Assembly (NCBI RefSeq): GCF_005222755.1
Contig: NZ_STGD01000010.1
Coordinates: forward strand, 148,853 to 212,852
Reading direction: 5' to 3'
DNA from: Roseomonas sp. HF4
GTDB lineage: Bacteria; Pseudomonadota; Alphaproteobacteria; Acetobacterales; Acetobacteraceae
DNA length: 64,000 nucleotides
Part shown: positions 62,033 to 64,000 of the stretch, piece after piece
Layout: every line of letters starts with the position of its first letter
How positions within the stretch are numbered: position 1 is the first letter of the stretch
Program-made: the position numbers and the translations under genes
The notes under the pieces: generated by a model
The model's database searches: none
Told to the model about the DNA's origin: nothing
Seen by the model: the letters and a program-made list of their open reading frames with translations, nothing else

Positions 62033-63697
62033 TTGCCGAGCGTCGGCGTCCCGCCGTTCCCGCCCGAAGCCCCGGCCCCGCCGCCGGGCCCGGCGGTCAT
62101 GCGCCTTGGCGATGGCATGGCGCTGGCCGCGGCCGACGGGCACGACCTGTTGCCAGGCGGTGCGCGGCCGCGCGCGATCCTGGCGCTCCTGGCGCTCGCC
62201 CCCGGGCACCGGATGCCGCGGCGGCTGCTGGCCGGGCTGCTCTGGAGCGGCGCCGCCGGGCCGCAGGCGCTGGCCCGGCTGCGCGACGTGCTGCACGACC
62301 TCAGGGCCTCGCTCGGCCCGGGGCATGACGCGATGCTGCGCGCCGATGCCGGCGCGATCTGGCTCGACCCTGGGCGCGTGCGGGTCGAGACGGCCGCGCG
62401 CCAGGACGGATGGCCCTTCCTGCCCGAACTGCGCGGCATCGACCCGCAGCTCGACGACTGGCTCGCGCAGTCCGAGGGCGGCGCCCCGCGCCCCGCAACG
62501 CCGCCCGAAGCCCGCGGCGCCGCCGCCCGCGCGCCCGCCGCCGCGCGCCGCCCGGGCGTGCTCGTGGTGCCCTTCGGCAACCTGGCGGGGCCGGCCGTGG
62601 GCACGCTTGATGTCGCGACGACCGATGCGGTGATCGCCGCGCTCTCGGCGCTGCGGTCGGTCGCCGTGCTGGTCGAGGTGCCGGGCGCGCGGGCGACCGC
62701 GCCGGACTACATGCTCTCAGGCAACATCCACCTGGCGGGACGGCGGCCGCAGGTGGCATTGCGGCTGGTGGACGTTGCGGGCGGCGGCGCCGTGCTGTGG
62801 TCCGCCGTGATCGAGCCCGAGGAGCCGCGGGCGGCCGACCTCGCCGGGGAGGTCGCGGCGCTCGCCTGCGCGCGGCTCGAGCATGAGTTGCTGCTGCTGG
62901 AGGCCGAGCGCGCCGCCGCCCGCCCGCTGACCGAGGCGAGCGCGCAGGAGATGGTGATGCGCGTCCTGCCCGACCTCCATCGGCTTGAGCGCGACGCCTT
63001 CGAGCGCGCCGGCAAGGTGCTGGCGCTGGCCGTGCGGCGCGACCCGCATTGCGCCAGCGCGCAGGCCTGGCTCGCCTACTGGAACGTGCTGATGGTGGGC
63101 CAGGGCTGGACCGCGAACGAGCGCGAGACGTTGGCCGCCGCCGGCGCGGCGGCGGAACAGGCGATCCTGCTCGACCCGCGGGATGCGCGCGGGCTCGCGA
63201 TCGCGGGGCATGTGCGCGGTTTCCTGCACCACCAGGTGCCGGAGGCGATCGCGCTGTGCCAGCGGGCGCTGGAGGTGAACCCTAGCCTGCCCGCCGCCTG
63301 GACCTTCGCCGGCATGGCGCATGCTTATGCCGGTGAGCTGGAGGCGGCGCGGCGGCACCTGCGGCGCGCGCTGGCGCTGCTGCCGCGCAACCCGCACGCC
63401 TTCTTCACCGAGGCGGGGCTGGCGACGGTCGAGATGCTGCTCGGCAACCACGAGGCGGCAAGCGAGATCGGCCGCCGCGTGCTGCAGGTGCAGCCGCGCT
63501 TCACGGCTGCGCTGCGCGCGCGGATTGCGGCGCTCGGCCATCTTGGGCGGGCGGAGGAGGCGCGGCCGTTGGTGCGCGCGCTGCTGGAACTCGATCCGGG
63601 CTTCACGGTGCAGCGCTTCCGCCAGGCGGCGCCCTACCGGCGGCGGCAGGAGATGGACCATTTCCTTCGGGGGCTGCGCGCGGCCGGCGTGGGGTGA
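62033..63697 (+). CDS. SARP-like winged-helix regulator with TPR domain
   Basis: 554-residue protein. N-terminal winged-helix domain (GGARPRAILALLALAPGHRM, LLWSGAAGPQALARLRDVLHDLRASLG) of the SARP/AfsR-BTAD type, a central TolB-like part (VLVVPFGNLAGPAVGTLDVA, SGNIHLAGRRPQVALRLVDV), then TPR-like helices (ALEVNPSLPAAWTFAGMAHA, RRALALLPRNPHAFFTEAG). Such proteins often control secondary-metabolite or other accessory genes. The start is TTG 62033, preceded by GAGGAGG nine bases upstream; ATG 62099 is an alternative. It is likely the regulator of the adjacent block. Confidence 0.82.
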   Translation: MPSVGVPPFPPEAPAPPPGPAVMRLGDGMALAAADGHDLLPGGARPRAILALLALAPGHRMPRRLLAGLLWSGAAGPQALARLRDVLHDLRASLGPGHDAMLRADAGAIWLDPGRVRVETAARQDGWPFLPELRGIDPQLDDWLAQSEGGAPRPATPPEARGAAARAPAAARRPGVLVVPFGNLAGPAVGTLDVATTDAVIAALSALRSVAVLVEVPGARATAPDYMLSGNIHLAGRRPQVALRLVDVAGGGAVLWSAVIEPEEPRAADLAGEVAALACARLEHELLLLEAERAAARPLTEASAQEMVMRVLPDLHRLERDAFERAGKVLALAVRRDPHCASAQAWLAYWNVLMVGQGWTANERETLAAAGAAAEQAILLDPRDARGLAIAGHVRGFLHHQVPEAIALCQRALEVNPSLPAAWTFAGMAHAYAGELEAARRHLRRALALLPRNPHAFFTEAGLATVEMLLGNHEAASEIGRRVLQVQPRFTAALRARIAALGHLGRAEEARPLVRALLELDPGFTVQRFRQAAPYRRRQEMDHFLRGLRAAGVG

Positions 63698-63959
63698 TAC
63701 CGAGCGACCGAAGGTCTGACCCGCGCCCCGCAGGGTCGCGGCGCCGGTCGGCGCTCGGCGCGGGTGCGGCGAAGCCGGGGGGCGCGGATGCGGCCCGCCC
63801 GACGCCTGCGGGCGGGCGAAGGTGAGCCCTTCGGCGGTCAGGCATGAGCGGGGCGGGCCGATCGCTCCGGGCCGGCCTTTATGAGACCTGTGCGCGGAAG
63901 CCTTGCGGCGCGGCGTGCTCACTGATTCTCTGTGCTGCGCGACGCGGGGAGCGGGCGGC
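63698..63959. other. Intergenic region with GC-rich hairpins and possible IS end
   Basis: 262 bp. The left part contains GGCGCGGATGCGGCCCGCCC-type GC arms similar to the tail of family C copy 2 (weak). The right part, from about 63870, changes to a less GC-rich sequence (TTTATGAGACCTGTGCGC, CACTGATTCTCTGTGCTGC), consistent with the left end of an insertion sequence whose transposase frame starts at 63960. I could not delimit a terminal inverted repeat. Confidence 0.35.
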
Positions 63960-64000
63960 ATGGCACATCGCACCATCGGCCAGGAGAGCCTGGCGCCGGA
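63960..64000 (+). mobile_element. Start of a putative IS5-type transposase (truncated by window edge)
   Basis: The frame beginning at 63960 reads MAHRTIGQESLAP before the window ends. This resembles the N-terminus MAHRxIGQE of IS5-family transposases. Only 13 residues are visible, so the call is tentative. If right, the 3' flank of the SARP-like regulator block is bounded by an insertion sequence. Confidence 0.4.

Overview
The window is a very GC-rich chromosomal segment carrying the classical bacterial replication-initiation cluster rpsT-dnaA-dnaN-recF-gyrB, so it lies close to the chromosomal origin region. Three lines of evidence point to an alphaproteobacterium, most probably of the Acetobacteraceae (Roseomonas-like): hemJ next to rho; a regulatory PTS locus hprK-rapZ-EIIA(Man type)-HPr-EI with a short HprK; and several orphan tripartite-tricarboxylate-type (Bug) solute receptors with no adjacent TctA/TctB. 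The family assignment is an inference from gene content and composition, not from a database search. I recognised no rRNA, tRNA or CRISPR array.

Layout. 1-8.0 kb: tail of an enoyl-CoA hydratase, then rpsT, dnaA, dnaN, recF and gyrB. 8.1-18.1 kb: mixed metabolic genes on both strands (DUF3750, VOC, SDR, DCC oxidoreductase, two Bug receptors, GST, thioesterase, thiolase, DUF2272 lipoprotein, old-yellow-enzyme reductase, DUF1330, HemJ). 18.4-21.8 kb: rho, a small hypothetical, a MESH1-like HD hydrolase, a crotonase and a small exported protein. 21.9-25.9 kb: the five-gene PTS regulatory operon on the minus strand, every junction overlapping. 26.0-31.1 kb: threonine/serine dehydratase-like enzyme, RNA methyltransferase, L,D-transpeptidase, a tiny AP-repeat lipoprotein, TadA and a DUF4214 protein. 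31.2-35.7 kb: an orphan, divergent GroEL paralogue, a small hypothetical and PEP synthase. 35.8-45.1 kb: Baeyer-Villiger monooxygenase, M29 aminopeptidase, MmgE/PrpD, a divergent nitrilase-fold protein, a PRISE-type reductase, a PDC-lactonase-like hydrolase and a K+ channel. 45.1-58.2 kb: exported hypothetical, VWA and J-domain pair, YbaY-META protein, DUF1330, SDR, TPP enzyme, fused MFS/spermidine synthase, an atypical methyltransferase-like protein, DUF2889 and a third Bug receptor. 58.3-64.0 kb: MFS transporter, then an accessory block, and finally the beginning of what looks like an IS5-type transposase at the right edge.

The accessory block at 59.6-63.7 kb is the most unusual part. An AT-rich, near-consensus promoter with a TAGGT-N6-ACCTA inverted repeat and a structured leader precedes a 55-residue peptide with two LR(V/L)GGLSP(L/I) repeats. 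A DUF6065-type protein follows. Beyond a repeat-filled gap is a RadC-family protein that has lost the catalytic JAMM histidines. Divergent from it is a SARP/winged-helix regulator with a TPR-rich C-terminus. I read this as a possible small peptide-based system of unknown function.

The intergenic DNA is also notable. Six copies, some degenerate, of a roughly 130-bp near-palindromic element (family A), two copies of a second large element (family B), two inverted 91-bp copies of a third (family C) and a perfect 43-bp palindrome fill most of the longer gaps. They look like REP/BIME- or MITE-type dispersed repeats, and one sits between dnaN and recF.
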